This document shows positions 62,294-64,000 of a stretch of 64,000 nucleotides of DNA, piece after piece (position 1 is the stretch's first letter; each line of letters opens with the position of its first letter). Source of the stretch: Cristatella mucedo (lineage: Eukaryota > Bryozoa > Phylactolaemata > Cristatellidae); NCBI GenBank assembly GCA_009760855.2, contig WPIO01000004.1:12042501-12106500 (forward strand), written 5' to 3'. A model generated the notes under the pieces. The model ran no database searches. It was not told where the DNA came from and worked only from the letters and a program-made list of their open reading frames with translations. A program made the translations under genes and the position numbers.

Positions 62294-62945
62294 CATCACT
62301 GCTTGTCGCTCTCCGTTGCGCTCATCAAAAAGTTATTCCTAACGAATGTATATTTCTTAGCGTTCGTTCATCCTAAGTAAACAACAGCCCGTAAGGTAAA
62401 GCTTTCAGGCGTTTGCCAGCAAGTCCTCGCGAAGCTAGAAGACAGGCTCATCGCTCGTCTGGGTCTCAGTCTCCTATTGATAACATGAGTATGCTGCTCC
62501 CAAGACACGGGAGGGGGGTTCGTGTAAGCGGAATTCCTCCATTGGTGAACAGCTAGCCGGTCCTCGTAACGATTGCTTTATCTAACAATAAAAAAAATAC
62601 ATTTGTATACCCCTTGGATAACTTGATCTCTTTCTAGCTGTTGACGAACTTATCTCCCGCGATAAATAGGTTAGACAATGCTAAGCGATAGATCATGAAA
62701 ACAGTGCCGTGACAGTTTTGAAAGATAAATTGAGGAGCTTTGCCTTTACCGTCGGAGAGAGTCCTCGCAATGTTAAAAGTAGTCCGAAGCCAAGAGTAAA
62801 GCGTGCGTAGGTAGGAGGCACGCTGACGTAGGTCGGGCCATTAGCGATCGCTGCAATTCTTCAAGACTAAAGAGAGCTTCTCCCGGCTGGCAAAACGCAG
62901 AGCTCGACCGAGTTTCTAACCGCAGTATGCGAGAGAAAAACAAAC
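62294..62945. other. Unannotated spacer
   Basis: Unique sequence; nothing recognised. Confidence 0.4.
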
Positions 62946-62949
62946 ATGT

Positions 62950-64000
62950 CATGCGGAGCTAAGAGCGGTCGAACCCAGAAGGTCGAACGCCACTAGAGAG
63001 TCCGAGGAGGGCGTTCCACTGGACTGAAAGCGAATACGGTTCAGCCAATCGATAGCGCGCGCCCCGGGCGCTGTCGATTGGCTGAAGATCGAGGCGCTGA
63101 CCAATCGTCCGACGCCGCTTTTCGCCGAGCGTGTGAGGTCTGTAGGTAAGGTACAAGGTAACCGCAGCTCGGTAGCAGGAGCTACTTATCGATTTAGCGT
63201 AGCACTCGAGCTGGAGAGTCGTGCGCCGCGACCGCTGACGCACGACTCAACGAGCATGGCGCGAGCTTATCCATAAAGAGAGGCACGCGCCCTCCGGCGG
63301 CCGCCGCTCTTCGGCGCGTGAAGTCGGTCGCGGTCGCGTCGTGCACCAGTCGGCAGCTAAACGATGGCCAGCTTCGGCGTTAGCGGCGAGATCGGTTATC
63401 CCGGCTATCCGCCGCCTCCCTATGAAAGAGAACAAAAACCGCCGAACGGTACGAGGGCAACGCGCCGCCGCCTTCGGTGGGTAGTCAGGTAGTCAGTCGC
63501 ACGGAAGCGCGTTCCGCTGGCTGGCCACCCACTTCCTAGCTGCAGCTAAGCGGCCGCGAAACGCCTTCTTCGCCTTCTGTGGCACTCTCGCAGCCGAACT
63601 GAACTCCGCAGGCATCGTCGTTGAGATGCGCGGCGCGCCGCTGACGAGGCAGGGCGGGCGTGAGGCCGGCGATCGCACTGCTCCGCCCCGCCTCGTCGGC
63701 GAGCGCGGCTCGGGCGCTAGTGTCGCCATCGGCGCGTCTCTCTCAGCGCGAGGATCTCTCAATGGCAGCGACCGGTACGTCGGACGGCGCGCCTCGCGAA
63801 GACGCGAGATTAGCCTTTCTGTCCGCTGCGCGGGTCGGCGGCCGCCTGCGTTCGGTAGCTACGCGAACTGGACGCAAGGAGGCGCCTCGGGACGCAGCGG
63901 CGCGCCGCGCCGCGCTCGCTGGTCGTGGCTCCGCGCGAGTTCGCGGTAGTCCGCTCGCCGTCCGCCGTTCCGCCTCGGAGCTCCGCTCGCGCGCTCGGCT
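62950..64000 (+). promoter_or_regulatory. CpG-island-like segment with clustered CCAAT boxes
   Basis: Strong rise in GC and CpG density to the window end. CCAAT occurs at 63045-63049 and 63101-63105, and in reverse (ATTGG) at 63077-63081. The first and the reversed box sit in an inverted repeat (CAGCCAATCGATAGCGC / GCGCTGTCGATTGGCTG). Consistent with an NF-Y-dependent, possibly bidirectional promoter. Confidence 0.5.
63364..63492 (+). CDS. Possible first coding exon in the CpG island
   Basis: ATG in a good context (ACGATGG) opens a frame MASFGVSGEIGYPGYPPPPY then EREQKPPNG and runs to a stop at 63490. It contains a PPPPY motif (PPxY-type WW ligand). The last ~13 codons are Arg-rich and may be intron read-through, with a weak donor candidate near 63448. 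Family not recognised. Confidence 0.3.
   Translation: MASFGVSGEIGYPGYPPPPYEREQKPPNGTRATRRRLRWVVR

Overview
This is animal (metazoan) genomic DNA: intron-rich genes with GT-AG splice sites, several families of non-LTR retrotransposon, tRNA-derived SINEs, DNA-transposon remnants and long microsatellites. No bacterial or phage feature was seen. I cannot name the species. A gp130-type receptor with classical intron phases together with L2-clade elements suggests an animal with conserved gene structure, probably an invertebrate with a repeat-rich genome.

Two host loci can be read with some confidence. (1) On the minus strand, from about 20.8 kb down to 2.3 kb, lie exons of a type I (gp130-like) cytokine receptor: paired FN3 half-domain exons and a transmembrane exon, with class I receptor intron phases (2-1, 1-0, 0-1, 1-2). 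Upstream are a signal-peptide exon, an Ig-like exon and a possible transmembrane exon, which are either the 5' end of the same gene or a small separate Ig receptor. (2) On the plus strand, 44288-58569, is a complete four-exon survivin (BIRC5) gene encoding 142 residues. Exon lengths of 110 and 118 nt and the intron phases match, from memory, the human gene. Its proximal promoter carries a CCAAT box, an overlapping E-box/CRE and a canonical CDE-4nt-CHR cell-cycle module. A CpG-rich segment at the right end (about 62.95-64 kb) looks like a promoter with a possible first exon.

Nearly everything else is repeats. Two L2-clade LINE families dominate: L2-A (3' stem-loop plus ATT-repeat tail) and L2-B (TTACA-type tail). 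There are two tRNA-derived SINE families: SINE-A, whose tail copies the L2-A stem-loop, and SINE-B, with an ATTT-rich end. A GC-rich remnant of a restriction-like-endonuclease LINE lies at 14.5-15.3 kb. A broken copy of a widespread invertebrate multicopy gene family lies at 22.3-24.4 kb and is interrupted by L2-A.

DNA-type elements include two insertions with 8-bp target duplications and ends built from arrays of a GGACA(A/T)TTC-like motif (31031-32476 and 40347-41046), a 446-bp MITE (24661-25106), a foldback (36261-36702) and a ~950-bp palindrome inside survivin intron 3. One of the 8-bp-TSD elements carries degenerate TTTAGGG repeats and long (AT)n/(GT)n tracts. A ~162-bp tandem repeat with a ~325-bp dimer lies at 32.7-34.2 kb. 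Nested insertions give relative ages: L2-B at 37.8-41.3 kb was hit by both an L2-A tail and a DNA element, and L2-A at 25.4-29.1 kb was hit by SINE-B and L2-B.
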